Assembly: GCA_027946555.1 (NCBI GenBank)
Contig: JAPEVC010000118.1
Location: forward strand, 1-64,000
Length of the DNA stretch: 64,000 bases
Reading direction: 5' to 3'
Origin: Gnomoniopsis sp. IMI 355080
Lineage: Eukaryota; Ascomycota; Sordariomycetes; Diaporthales; Gnomoniaceae
Part shown: piece by piece, positions 1 through 10,822 of the stretch
Numbering within the stretch: position 1 is the first letter of the stretch
Layout of the letters: every line of letters begins with the position of its first letter
Notes under the pieces: model-generated
What the model was told of the DNA's origin: nothing
The model's input: only the letters and a program-made list of their open reading frames with translations
Database searches by the model: none
Program-made: the position numbers and the translations under genes

Positions 1-363
1 CGTCGCCTCCGGGTCGCTGGGTTTGGTACTTAGTAGCAACATCTTGAGCAACTCTTTCTCTCAATGCTTCGATTCCGGACTCACGAGACATACGTCTCTG
101 GCTGCTCTCTAAAGCCCCAACAACCTCTCCTGGCAGCTGTATCGTATACAATGGAGACAACGAACGGTCGCTGCGACTCTGGTACCGCGAACGGAGTCTT
201 ACATGGCTCATCGTTATATTTGTATGCTTTGGTAATTGTTTTCTTCTAATATATTTATCACTTCTTTGTATATACGCTGATCTTCTCTTATGTGACTACC
301 TCACCCTTCCTCAACATGGAGCCGAAGTCCATGTCTTCCGTTCTGCGGGAATCTCGAGCTTCT
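1..363. other. Left edge, no gene recognised
   Basis: Only one short open frame of about 61 codons is present on the plus strand. It has no recognisable domain, no credible signal peptide and no splice partner. Part of this stretch is the 3' flank of the small cysteine-rich gene that ends at 364. Confidence 0.5.
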
Positions 364-596
364 CTAGCACGCGCAAATGCATTCTCTGCGAACGAAGTTA
401 CCCATTAGCACATGTATCTACTAGACAGTCGTTGTAGAATCTCTTACCCGTTCTCGCATGTTTTGAGGGCCGCGCCGCACGTAGGGCTTTGAACGCACCC
501 GGTCAGAGCGCGGCAATCGACTGGGAATGTGCACTTCTGCGCCTCGACAGCTCCAAGAGCAGCGGCGATGATGAGGAGGAAGGATCCGAGCTGCAT
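364..596 (-). CDS. Small secreted cysteine-rich peptide (8 Cys)
   Basis: Two-exon gene. Exon 1 is 448-596, exon 2 is 364-385, and the 62-nt intron has a GTAAGA donor, a GCTAATG branch site and a CGCAG acceptor. The product is 56 aa. Residues 1-19 form a signal peptide (MQLGSFLLIIAAALGAVEA) and the mature part of about 37 residues carries eight cysteines. The first four are evenly spaced with five residues between them, and the C-terminus is a CxCxC ending (GECICAC). The tiny second exon completes the pattern by adding the last three Cys and the stop, which supports the splice. A TATATAAA box lies about 205 nt upstream (near 800-809). Even Cys number, signal peptide and size fit a disulfide-knotted effector, antimicrobial or signalling peptide. 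I recognise no named family, so function is unknown. Confidence 0.72.
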
Positions 597-2002
597 GGTG
601 AAAATAGCGAGCAATCAAGCTTTGTTGACAATCGATGAGAAAGACTAATATCAAGCGCGTATAAGTTACTGCAAGCTGTAGAGGAAGACGAATTAAATGG
701 AATCAGAGGAAATAGACTTACTGGGTTGTTTGGATGATAGAATAGTGGGTATAGACAAAGATGGACACAGTCCCCAGGATCGGTGCATATATTGTCCACT
801 TTATATATTCCAATTCGAAAAGTTTAATATCCCATCCGAAGACACCTCGAGGGCCTCTTTTCTTACTTACCATGGTGTGTCGTGGATCTGTTACATGGGC
901 GTGCCTGATTCGTTAGCATTAGCAATTGTTAAAAGAGGCGCGCGCGGGGGGTGTCTTGGGAGTACCTGAGTGAGCTAAGTGAGTCAGGCAGTAGAGGTTA
1001 TTTCAAGGGGCAAACCCCCGCAAGAGCATACACTACATTTTATATCGGAGTCAGACAGTTGAAGAACGTTACCCGGACTATCTTCTTATTAGCCCAAGAC
1101 CCAGCTGAGATTCATACACACTGGAGAAGATATCCATAACAATGTCTATCAGTACAATGGTTTACGCGGGCAGCCATTCTTTCAATAAACCTGATGTACA
1201 TTAGGAGGCTCTTCGGGATCAATTACACGGGTCCTGATTTCAACTTAGGCTGAATTTTTATAATTGGAACTACTTTGCAGCCTCATGATCCTGCGAGCGG
1301 TCAACATACCTAAGTAAACGAGAGAAGTCATGTATTTGACACTAAGAAAGCTTTTTAGATTATAATCTGCCCCTTTGCATGGTTGGCAAGATGTAGATAG
1401 TGAAAATATAGTGGAGACTTCATTTCCTGGCGATCCGATTGGGAGAAACACAAGATCCTTCTCCTGGGGGTTTGAACCTGTCCGAGACCGAATCAATTAC
1501 GGTCACGATGGCGGATCACGTGAGAGATATCGCGAACGGCGTTGTCCGAATAGCTTTCGATAGAAAAAGCTACACCTCAAATCACATAGGCTCAGGGAAT
1601 ATTCAACATTAAATTGTTACCAGAGTGAACAGAGAACAACAGGCCCACAGGGTGACCGACTTTGAAATTTCTACATGTTCATGCATACGCCTCGGCCTTC
1701 GTTCGACTGGGAAACGCTCATAGATTTCTCACTAGTGTATTACAGGGGAGATATACCATATCTCCTTCCAAGTGGCATCTAGTATTCAAATTCAATATGT
1801 ATTGTATAATCTTCGTAACGATAAAAGCAAGCCGCCATATCATTTGCTCACTGCTATTCCGCTATGCTTCACTGTCAACGCTTATTACTGTTACAGTACA
1901 CAGCCCCGCCGATATTGATAGCAATGATCAAGACATGAATATGCCTCGATTCCCGTCGCTGCTTGCCATATATGGACCCATGGATGTTGATCCTGAAAAG
2001 CA
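597..2002. other. Intergenic, 1.4 kb
   Basis: It contains the TATA-bearing promoter of the cysteine-rich peptide gene at its left end. The remaining frames (for example 1245-1496 minus and 1662-2006 plus) show no domain, no splice partners and partly use non-ATG starts. I see nothing else supportable. Confidence 0.5.
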
Positions 2003-3834
2003 CTAGTATCTCGAGAATTTCTTTGCTCTCCGCCACCTGCACCAAAGACGTGACAAATAGCCAATCGTCAACAGCACAGCAGGCGTTATAGCATATACTG
2101 ATGAATTCAAGTAGAGGTCCTCCGAGATACCAAAGCTGAATCTAGAATTTTGACCTGATCCATTACTCAAATGCATGACAATCGAAGGGGAACACCACAA
2201 CTCGTCGCATTCGTCGTATAGTTGTGATGGCACAAAAGTGGTCGTAACCTCAGTCTTCGCAAGAATTTCCCCAGATGTTCCGATCGCTTCCGCATAGACA
2301 TGTGTCCAGAACCCAGGTATTGGGCCTAAAATCGTCTCGAAACCATCTTTGGGTTTTGTGGCAATGGAGTCCCATTCCAATTCGTGATTTCCTGTCTCCC
2401 TCCTCCCGCCGTAGAGTCTCCAGGCTATAACCTCCGTAGCTCCATTCCAGCTCACATACGCGGCCGTCATGTCTCCTTGCCTTGAGTACGACGTCACTGC
2501 CGGTCTTGCGGAAGGGTTTCCCACCCAATCTTTTGACTTGTAGACGCGATACAGTGCTGGAGAACCCTCGTCCAGTATACATGCCTCAAATACGGGCTCG
2601 CCATCAGCAGCGTACTCTGAGAGACAGCCAGCTTTGCCCCATCCGACCAAAACGTTGCCATTGGGCAATAATCTGGTACTGCCAGCCACCGCAGTCTGAT
2701 GAAGCGACTTTGGCGTAAAATACTCCTTTGTGATTCTCGCACTCTTCCGCCGAATGTTGATCTCTATAATCAGGGCTCGGCTGAATGGTGCAAGATGTTG
2801 GTTTGGGGTGCGACCGTTGTCAAATATGGATATGGTGTCGATGCCATCCTTCGAAGACAGGAGATTCACATCGTGCGGGAAATGGAACCATTTTAGCAGA
2901 CGCTCATTGGCCTCATCTGCCCCTTCACTGCGCATCAATTCGAAATCAGACTGCGTGCCTCCAAGCCTCCACACAACAGACCCATCCTTGCCAGATATTC
3001 TATAGACAGCAGAGGCATGCCTTGCGCAGACGAGATAATCGCCTGAGCCATCATTGAGCTTCTTGATAGAGTTGATGTGGAAGTAATCCCAGGGGTCGTG
3101 GGCCCTGCCTCCGAAAAAGGTAACATTTGTCTCGTCGACGCCAATGTGATCTAGCGATCGCCATTCAAAAAGCACAGCCCCGTCAGAGAGCCGTTGCTCC
3201 TGGAACATGGAGTCGAACACATATCCAACACCGGGCGTGTCAAATCCTGAGAGGTCGGTCAGCGCTGGTCGGTACTGCGTGACTATGGCCGCCGTGCTGG
3301 CGTCCACGAGTGCGAATTCGTGGATGTCAATGGATGTCGCGGAGCCATTCCAGTGCACGCCGCGTAGAATTTGATAATCATTCCCCAGGATGAGACCCTC
3401 GCCTCTACTTGAGCCTCCGTCATTGATACCTCGATTCATACACAAGTGATAACGTTGTTGCGGCTTTTGAGGGTCAGCGTAGTCGCAAGGATGGAAGTCG
3501 TATATATGTGGGCCATGATTATCTTGCGCGCTGTATGTCTCGCTGCTGGCCCAGACAAGATGCCCCGCGGAATCGTAAATCAGTGGGCCAGAAAGTACGC
3601 TTCCGAAGGGACTCAAAAAGAGGAAGCCAGGTGCCACACGGTCGTGGTCATTTATGGTCACATTGAGGTAGGGAACAGCAATATCAGGCCGCTATAGTCA
3701 AGTTCACCAAATTAGCAAGGATACTATCAGTGTATACAGTCCAGGTTCCGTTTACCCACAGACTTGAAAGGATGAGTGATCTTTGGCAGCCACCACCAAT
3801 CCCAGGGCTTGCTGTCATCTACGACGACAGACAT
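2003..3834 (-). CDS. ASST-family (arylsulfotransferase-like) membrane-anchored protein
   Basis: Exon 2 (2003-3691) encodes 562 residues with the fungal Arylsulfotran_2-type beta-propeller. Visible hallmarks are the HDPWDYFHINSI block, DYLVCARHASAVYRI followed by SVVWRLGG, and FHFPHDVNLL. A probable first exon is 3760-3834, joined by a GTGGGT donor and a CTATAG acceptor, giving about 587 aa. Several N-glycosylation sequons and one C-terminal membrane segment (around SVYAITPAVLLTIGYLSRLW) followed by a basic tail suggest a luminal or extracellular domain anchored at its C-terminus. Bacterial ASST enzymes move sulfate between phenols; activity of the fungal family is largely untested. The gene lies next to the Tyr-rich repeat precursor. 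The N-terminus is uncertain: a signal-peptide-like start at 3885 is separated from this frame by a TGA. Confidence 0.85.
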
Positions 3835-4516
3835 TCTTCAAAGCGTAAAGATTAGCATGACTTTCTGGGCAGCGCAGAATCGCATCTTTAGTGGAGGGTT
3901 GGGAGTTATCCCAAACAAGCGGCCTCGCACAGCTAGAACATTAGCCCTGAGGCGAGTAAGGTGAACCCCACTTTCTGAGCATTTAGATGGATTTGTAGCA
4001 CCACCCGAAGGTGCTTAAAGGGAAGCATAAAAGGCTGTGAAGTTCTTATACCTTATCTGCCTAAGTACGCGAGGCTAGTACCTAGTTGTGCCAAGTGAAG
4101 CATATCGAATAAGGGGGTTCATATGACTCGCATGAGTCGCTAAAAGCCTTGGCCGGAAGCTCCCTCAGGAGGCACTCCACTGGCCAGTGGCGCTATACAC
4201 GAACGTGCAGACCAAGTTTCTTATTAAAGCCGGAAGGCAGCGAGGCTCTAATACTGTGAGCTGACGATGTCTTCCTTGAATTCCGGTCGGACCGTACGTT
4301 TGTTATAAACCGTGGACCTTACTATGTTTAGTTCTGATTATACTTACAGTCACAATTCAGGCACTTTCTATGTTGGACTAGGCTGAATACTTTATAGAAA
4401 TCATTGAGTTGTCGACAATACCTGGGTTTCTATCATTCTATCATAATACCCGAGACATTTGTCCACTACAATGCCCACTTGTCCTTCTGAGATGGGTTCA
4501 TCTTCCTACTCCGTCA
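3835..4516. other. Intergenic between ASST-like gene and repeat precursor
   Basis: It holds the promoter of the ASST-like gene (transcribed leftwards) and the 3' flank of the precursor gene. No additional coding frame can be supported. Confidence 0.5.
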
Positions 4517-4837
4517 CTAGTAAGTGTAGATGTAATCCGGTTTGGCATCGGCACGCTCCTTCTTCTGGGTGTAGATGTAGTCCGGCTTAGCATCGGCGCG
4601 CTCCTTCTTTTGAGTGTAGATGTAGTCCACTTTGGCGTCGGCGCGCTCCTTCTTTTGAGTGTAGATGTAGTCCACTTTGGCGTCGGCGCGCTTCTCGACA
4701 TCTGCTAGCCATGTCAGAAAGCTCATCAATACCCAAGACTAGCATAAGTTGAACTCACCGGCCGATGCAGGGACAGCAAGAGCTGAGACAGATGCTACAC
4801 CGAAAACGGCGGCCATGACAATGCTAGTGAAACGCAT
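4517..4837 (-). CDS. Secreted tandem-repeat precursor (candidate Kex2-type / RiPP-like)
   Basis: Exon 1 is 4759-4837 and exon 2 is 4517-4701; the 57-nt intron runs from GTGAGT to CTAGCAG (phase 1). The product is 87 aa. Residues 1 to about 20 are a signal peptide (MRFTSIVMAAVFGVASVSAL). After a short leader ending in a dibasic VEKR come four tandem units: ADAKVDYIYTQKKER twice, ADAKPDYIYTQKKER once, and a terminal ADAKPDYIYTY then stop. The DNA unit is 45 bp. Units 3 and 4 differ from 1 and 2 at many third codon positions while the peptide is kept apart from V/P, which suggests selection on the peptide. Secretion signal plus repeated Tyr-rich cores separated by basic clusters is the architecture of fungal Kex2-processed repeat proteins, including dikaritin-type RiPP precursors. 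No UstYa/DUF3328 gene was found in the window. A repetitive structural or signalling peptide is the alternative. Confidence 0.8.
4556..4690 (-). repeat. 45-bp coding tandem repeat, four units (last partial)
   Basis: Direct repeat inside the second exon of the precursor gene, each full copy encoding 15 residues. The two copies nearest the leader are identical at the DNA level. The distal copies carry silent differences and a GTG to CCG (Val to Pro) exchange; the last copy is truncated after the Tyr-rich core and continues to the stop at 4517. Confidence 0.9.
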
Positions 4838-4976
4838 CTTGATAAGCTAGTTATGAAGGCTTTGTGCTGTGGTGTGTTCGGTGGGTGTATTGTATTTTGC
4901 AGATCTTTGTTCAACAAGAGACGTGCAGCAGAGAATAAGCCTATCACGTTGATTATGCGAGGGTGGGAGCTGCTTG

Positions 4977-4986
4977 GCTTATAAAC
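4977..4986 (-). promoter_or_regulatory. TATA-like element of the repeat-precursor gene
   Basis: Read on the minus strand the sequence is GTTTATAAGC, about 140 nt upstream of the ATG at 4837. It is followed by a pyrimidine- and CA-rich leader up to the start codon, as is common for strongly expressed fungal genes. Identification is by motif and spacing only. Confidence 0.45.
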
Positions 4987-5133
4987 ATGTGGGATATTTC
5001 GACAGACCGGAAGGGTAGGGACTAGATAGGTGCGGGACTAGATCGATGCGAGTCATATGGCCAAGAAGCTTCGTGCTCCTTTCCCAGATTGCATGGACCC
5101 CCGAGAATAAATATGGGGGATAAGACCATCCTG

Positions 5134-5915
5134 TCAGAGTGTCGGACAGTCGGACAGGTCAGGAGTAGCGATGGAGTCTGAGAGCAGCCCTCTTTTCATC
5201 AGATCGTCCTTCACACGCCGCCATGTTGACTGGTCCCAATCATAGTTCAGACTCTTCCATGCAAACTTGAAAACAGCGTCATCAACTTCCACGCCGCCGC
5301 CCTTCTTCTCAGTGAAGCCCATATGTCTCATTAGTGCCCGAAAACCCTCGTTGTCCTCCTGCGTGTCCATGTGCATGTACCCACACCCCAATGTATCGAA
5401 ACCGAAGTCTGTGAGTGCGCAGACCGCCTCTCGCGCCAACCCCTGAGGCTCAATGATTCCCGTCAATTACCCTGCTCTGTATAATTGGTCGGAGTATGAT
5501 GAAGGTTGGATGATGATGGAATAATACAAACCTTTCGCTGATGATGATGGTCAATGCTGACCCCCATATCTCCGGCCAGCACCTTTCTCTCCAGAATGTC
5601 ATCCGACTTCCTCTCTTTAGAGTTCAACATAGCCGTCCGTGGCAGCGAATTGAACCCACCAAAGCCAATCAAATCTCCTGTCTCCCTGAGGATGATGATC
5701 ATGAAGGCGTTCTCGCCGGCCGCGGTCCTGGCAGCTATCCTCTCGACACGCGGTTTGAAGTCGTCGATTGTGAGGTCAGCTTCATAGCCGAAATTCTCCG
5801 GGTCGCTGAGGAAGCGCATCAAAGGGTCGGCATCTTCAGTGCGAGGGGTGCGCAGTATGAGCCGTGGGCTTGTGATGATGTACCCGCGGGACGGTGGAAT
5901 GGGAGCGGACATCAT
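5134..5915 (-). CDS. GNAT-family N-acetyltransferase (RimJ/RimL-like)
   Basis: Exon 1 is 5532-5915 and exon 2 is 5134-5442, with an 89-nt phase-0 intron (GTTTGT to CCTCAG). The product is 230 aa. The N-terminal strand ITSPRLILRTPRTEDADPL is the classic Acetyltransf_3 opening. Then comes IIILRETGDLIGFGGF (beta4) and, across the splice, DMGVSIDHHHQRKGLARE, which rebuilds the acetyl-CoA pyrophosphate-binding motif (Q/R-x-x-G-x-A/G). The next part, YMHMDTQEDNEGFRALM followed by HMGF, is the usual beta6/beta7 region. The rejoined motif justifies the chosen acceptor. The substrate is unknown. The start at 5915 (second ATG at 5912) is the first in frame that fits the family length. It is transcribed in the same direction as the repeat precursor about 300 bp away. 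Confidence 0.85.
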
Positions 5916-6431
5916 GTGGCTAGGAAAAAGAGGTTCGCACATAGTATCGGCCGACGGCCCGACGCTGGCAAGAATTGCAGTAGAGTTTTTCACCACCTTC
6001 AAGATCTGGAAAACGAATGCGGTGATATCTAGGTATACATCCATGATAGGCATGCTCTCCCATCTTTGAAAATTTGACTCATCTTGCTTCGATCCTGCCC
6101 ACTTTAGTCTAGGGCAGCTTACATGCAGGAGAGTTGAAAGGATCAGACGTACAGTAGTTCCGCATAACATCCACGCATTGGCATGTATCATCGGTAAATG
6201 TGTGATCCTTTGTTTTGAAGCAACAAAATTACCTGTACAGTTTTATGCCTTCGTGGAATTGCCTTGCTCCTGCCGATTTCGTACTCTTCAGTCTCTTTCA
6301 CAGTCTCATCTCACCAAAATGTGAATGAACGTAGGGGTCTCTCGACCTTTGGCTGGGTCTTTCAAGGTCTTAACAGCCTTTTAGCATAGGATACTAGCTT
6401 TAATTCAAAGATATAGCTTCACAAGTCCTAT
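5916..6431. other. Intergenic, 0.5 kb
   Basis: Promoter side of the acetyltransferase gene and 3' flank of the regulator gene. An open frame continues upstream of the acetyltransferase ATG but lacks recognisable content. Confidence 0.5.
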
Positions 6432-9414
6432 CTAAGTAGTTAGCATTGCTGCTTCATTGTCAGACCCAAAGTCTCTTGACATGTCCTCGGCCGGGTTCCC
6501 TGAGGCTGCTGCCGCCGCCAGGTCTCCTAATACTGGATCGAAGAAGCTTTCCATCTCGCCTGGTAAAGAACTCAGTCCAACAAAATCCATCTCGGTAACA
6601 CAAGGCTGCTGTGGGTCTTGCTCCACTTCCCCAGTCGCATCTGCGAAAGCCGCTCCAGCATCACCATCGCCCGACGTCGAAGCTTGCCCGTTCTCTGACT
6701 CAAGAGCGTTGCTATCCAATTCAAAGAAATCAGCGCCGAGTGACAGGTCGTCCGTCGTGGCCGTGGCCTCGTTACGAGATGGCCCTGAGCGTCCATCTTG
6801 GGTTCGAACTGCCCTCTCGGGGCCCATCAAAGTTCGCATAACTTTGGCCTCCAGTCGAGCAGAAAAGTCCTTCTGATCCGGGATCCTGCCACTACTCATG
6901 CTCAGGTCCATGGCAAGCGCAAGACGCAGGTAGGTCCGTGGCTTGAAAGTGAGCAGCTCGGCCCAGCTGGCCGCTTTCCTGCCAGCAGAGAGCCTAGAGT
7001 CGTTCTGCACGAGCTCCACAAGATATCGCACTAATTTTGCCACCCAATGCACGCCGTCGTATTGGCTATGCATTGTCATCATCACTTCAATAAGAGTCCC
7101 ACTGCTCGAAGCCTGACGGCCGGTAGAGGATAGATGAGTGTTGAGGACATGAAGGGCCAGGGGAAACGCTACATAAGCGACTCTGGATTGAGTTGTTAGA
7201 CAAAATCTAAAAAGAGTTGCAGGTACCAAGCAAGTACTCACGCGCTAATGGGAAGCCATCGAGTCAGATGCCGTTGGCTCAAACCTCGGATATTCTCTGT
7301 GATGTTGGAACATGCGTTTTGTATAGCGTCGCGGGTTTCCATGAGTTTGTGGACGTCTATTGGAGAGTTTTCTGCCACGAGCGCCAAGTAGTGTTGAAGC
7401 TCGTGGTTGTATAGTGCCATCCTCGCCGAGCTGCCGCAATGTCTTGGTTAATTCCCATAGCAAAGCACTCTTGAGGTTTCCTGAGGAGTGATACTCACTG
7501 GTAGTACGTGAACATGAGGTGGGTGTAGAGTATGACAGATTCGTGCTTGTTCCAATTCACCTCAGCTCCGTCGTCTGAAGACGTGGCCACAGCAGCTGTA
7601 TACCAATGAACAAGGGCCTTCTTGTTGCTCCGAATATTGGCTTCCTCTTTCGGGGGCATCGCACGTCCACGAGATAGATCGGTTGCGCCATCGAGCGGGA
7701 AGACAAGGAGCAGAACGTCCGTCAAGATCACGCAAAGATCCAAAACATGTGAAAGGACTTGGATGAGCTCCCGTTTTGCATCAGGACTGTAGACGATGGA
7801 ACGATGTATCTCGTCATCTAGATCCATCAAACCGAGTGGCTGATGCCTCTCAAAGTCAAAATGGTTTCGAGTAATTTGTATGCCTCGTCGTAAACCTAAT
7901 GGCAATATTCGATCTCGAATGATGCAGCACCACCACAAACGCTTGAGCAGATTGTTGTTCTTGACTTTGGCGCGTTCTTCCGCAGAAACGGGTCGTGGGC
8001 TTGCGGGAAGCGTGGCGTAGTAGGGCGCATCTGCGTTTTTAGCATTCTCGACTGCGATGCTGAGCCAAACAGTATTGGACCTCAACTCAGTCCTGGTTGG
8101 TGGTGTCCAGTATGAGAGGAGGAGTGCGGCTTGAGCAATGGCCACTGGTGATGACTCGGTGCCAAAGTCGAAGAGAAGCTGAGGTCATCACCGGTCAATA
8201 TTCAGTTTTGAAGGGAGAAAAAAGGTAATGACGCACTTTAGCTCTTCTATAAAAGGTTGCTCTGAGGCCTCGGATGCTCTTATAACCGATCTGTCTCGTA
8301 CTTTCCGGAGACCAATTGACAAACTTGGTAAATCCCCATCGTCAGTATGAAAAACGAGAATCGGGTCGCAAGGACTGATTGGATAGTGTTCACTCACATT
8401 ACAAGATACAAACATCATCGCCTGAATAACAAGGAGAGACATGCTCGATGGTTCGCTGGTCCTCTTATTATAATACATTTCCCAGAAATCACCCTCGTTT
8501 AGAATGGGCAGAAGGGGATGGACATGGAGAAAGTACTGGCGGAGAATTTGGTCCATAATCTTTCGTGTTGGCAAATGAAAGCATCCCTCTGCTTCCATAA
8601 AGTCCACATCATGCGGAGGACAGCTGAATAGGTTGTCAAGAGTGAGAAAGGGGTAGTAGGTGTACACGACGCTGTTCTTCTGCGTCACCCGGCGCTGATG
8701 AAAGGCAGGTCCTTCGAGGTAGCCATTGTTGTATTCTTGGTCATGCTCTCGAATACAATCCGAGAGCCAGTTATTTGCAAAACTAAGAGTATCTGGGCGT
8801 CAACAGCGTCAGTAAACAGGCCACCCGGCCTTCTCGTGAGCTTGGGTCTCTGACCTGGAAGACATGAGGTTGTTGCCCCGAAGCTAAACACATTCGACTC
8901 GTCTAGCGCCATATCTACATCCTGCGAACACGCGGACAGGCCCGTCCCGTGTTCCTCGATCATACCTGCGGCTGTGGGCTCATTGTACGCTGCAAGTTGA
9001 CCAAGATCGGAGTTACCCATGCTCGCGTCAATGCCCGAGGCCGCCGTGTGGAACGCTGTCTCCTGCACATGCTCGTCGCTGTGCTCTGGACTCGCACTTT
9101 GATGACCATCTTCAGGACTTTTCTGGTTCGTTCCGTGACGAGAACTTGATTTTGGTCTAAAATTACATCTCGTCAGGACCGGTGCCACTCAGCTGGGTAG
9201 GAGCTTCACGCGTCGAAGACTGCGTCACTTACTTCCTTGCTTTGACAACGCAGGCAATACCATCGAGGGAACAGTTCATACATGGTGGACCACTCCTGGA
9301 TACGTCACAACGAACCTTTCTCGAACGACAAGAAAGACATGCTCTGGCAGCTCGGCGTCTCTTCGTGATGGGACCGTGCCCACCTTGGCGTGTCGTTGCA
9401 GTTGTCTCGGGCAT
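6432..9414 (-). CDS. Zn2Cys6 transcription factor (cutinase factor 1-beta-like)
   Basis: Six-exon model: 9233-9414, 8855-9156, 8233-8792, 7499-8178, 7242-7430 and 6432-7182, summing to 887 aa. Exon 1 carries the binuclear zinc cluster: ACLSCRSRKVRCD, then PPCMNCSLDGIAC, with six cysteines in the C-x2-C-x6-C ... C-x2-C-x6-C arrangement. The middle begins NNWLSDCIREHD and passes into the fungal-specific regulatory domain (GCFHLPTRKIMDQIL, QYFLHVHPLLPILNEGDFW, then LLLSYWTPP and LWWCCIIRDRIL). These blocks resemble the CTF1-beta group, whose known members regulate cutinase and lipid-related genes; the target here is not known. The C-terminus is acidic and low complexity, as in an activation domain. 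All junctions use ordinary sites except the exon 3 donor, which is read as a weak GTCATT to keep frame. Confidence 0.87.
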
Positions 9415-10810
9415 GGTTACCTAAGATGAATATGATTCAAATCGTATTGTAAGTGTCAAGAAAGGGAATTGGGGGTTTGGCGGAAAGATTGACGGGGTGA
9501 CATTTGGAAACATGACCCCTTCCTGCTACCATTGGTCCAGACTAGGTGAGCTTTGGGTGTTTTGTCGGGTGGGGGGCAGGTGAAGATGTCGGATAGGGGG
9601 TTGGTCGGTGGAGAGGCACATGACGTGTCGGCCAAGCTTCAAGTCGGCTATCTGATCTGCCGGTGCGTCTTGCACAGCTTGATGCAAGTCTACCCAAATG
9701 CAGTAAGTTCTTCGCTGTGTCGGCTTTAGCTAAGTGCCCGGGAGCCGCTTCCCCATGGGGGAAATCTGGGGCATGTCTGGGGAACCCTTGGCGAAAGTCT
9801 CCGGGTGGCCACGCCGTGCTCCGGCTCCGGATGACCGGCCTTCGATGTGACTTCAGCTGGACTTTTGGGCTCAAATCTCCACAGCCATCATCATGAGCAT
9901 CATACACTGGTGCTCGTTTGCCAAGCTAGGCCTGGCTGCTCGTCAGGATTCGATGGACTGTGGCCCCGAGGCTCTGCATCTATGCATATGACCTCCTTTG
10001 TGTTTCAATGTTGCGGGGTTATCATACACCACACCTATAACAAATCCGGGTCAATAGATTTTATACCATGTTACCTACCTACACACAAAATGTGAGAGTC
10101 GTGACACAGGTCCGCAGAGAGCTGCAGGATTTCCATGCTGGTCACCACACCTTCCATCCTGAATGGTAAGACAATGCTCAAAGTATACTATTTGACTGCT
10201 TAGCCCTAGCAAGTAGGCGGGTTTATGAACAAGAAGTCCCGGAAGATAAGTGGTAAAGTTGTGCGCACTGCTGGCGTCATATACCCGCAAGGTGTGGATA
10301 CCATCGGATGGATCGTCGTGCAGCGTGTACATCATATGTCAAACCACTGAGCTTCATAAGCCTACCATACTGAATTATGCACTACGCAATATAACCGGAG
10401 CCACCTATCATCACGAAGTACTGACTGGGATTAGAAGCTTCCGTTGTGGTCACAACCCATATTCTTAACTTGACAATTCGGCCACAAATTTGCATCCTCG
10501 TGCCCGATGCTGGACATGCTATGCAGGCACATACTTGTATACTGATTACCTGATCACGGTGTTCACTTATACACTGTGAATGCAGTTTGGGCTTATTGTT
10601 ACATTCAGAAATCACCTGCAGCGAGTGGCGGCATGTTGTTGAGCCACCCAGCATACGACTAACCCCTCATAGCAATGATGGCTATTTACATTTATGATAC
10701 ATGCACTGTATTTGAGGCGCCTCGACTAGTCCCAAAAGTAGGTTAGTCTATAAGGACGGACAAGACTGTTGAGAGCATTGACTACCGTAACTAGCTACTG
10801 TGGCAGCTAG

Positions 10811-10822
10811 GTACCTAGGTAC
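10811..10822. repeat. GTACCTAGGTAC palindrome (type copy of a dispersed motif)
   Basis: Perfect 12-bp palindrome. Cores of the same kind (CCTAGGT) recur in intergenic DNA near 11228, 12595, 21820, 22319, 22358, 24639, 26611, 26729, 31247 and 54813. Confidence 0.7.

Noticed and set aside
1662..2006. 114-codon plus-strand frame with hydrophobic stretches
   Set aside because: Starts at a non-ATG codon and overlaps the 3' end of the ASST-like gene; no family features.
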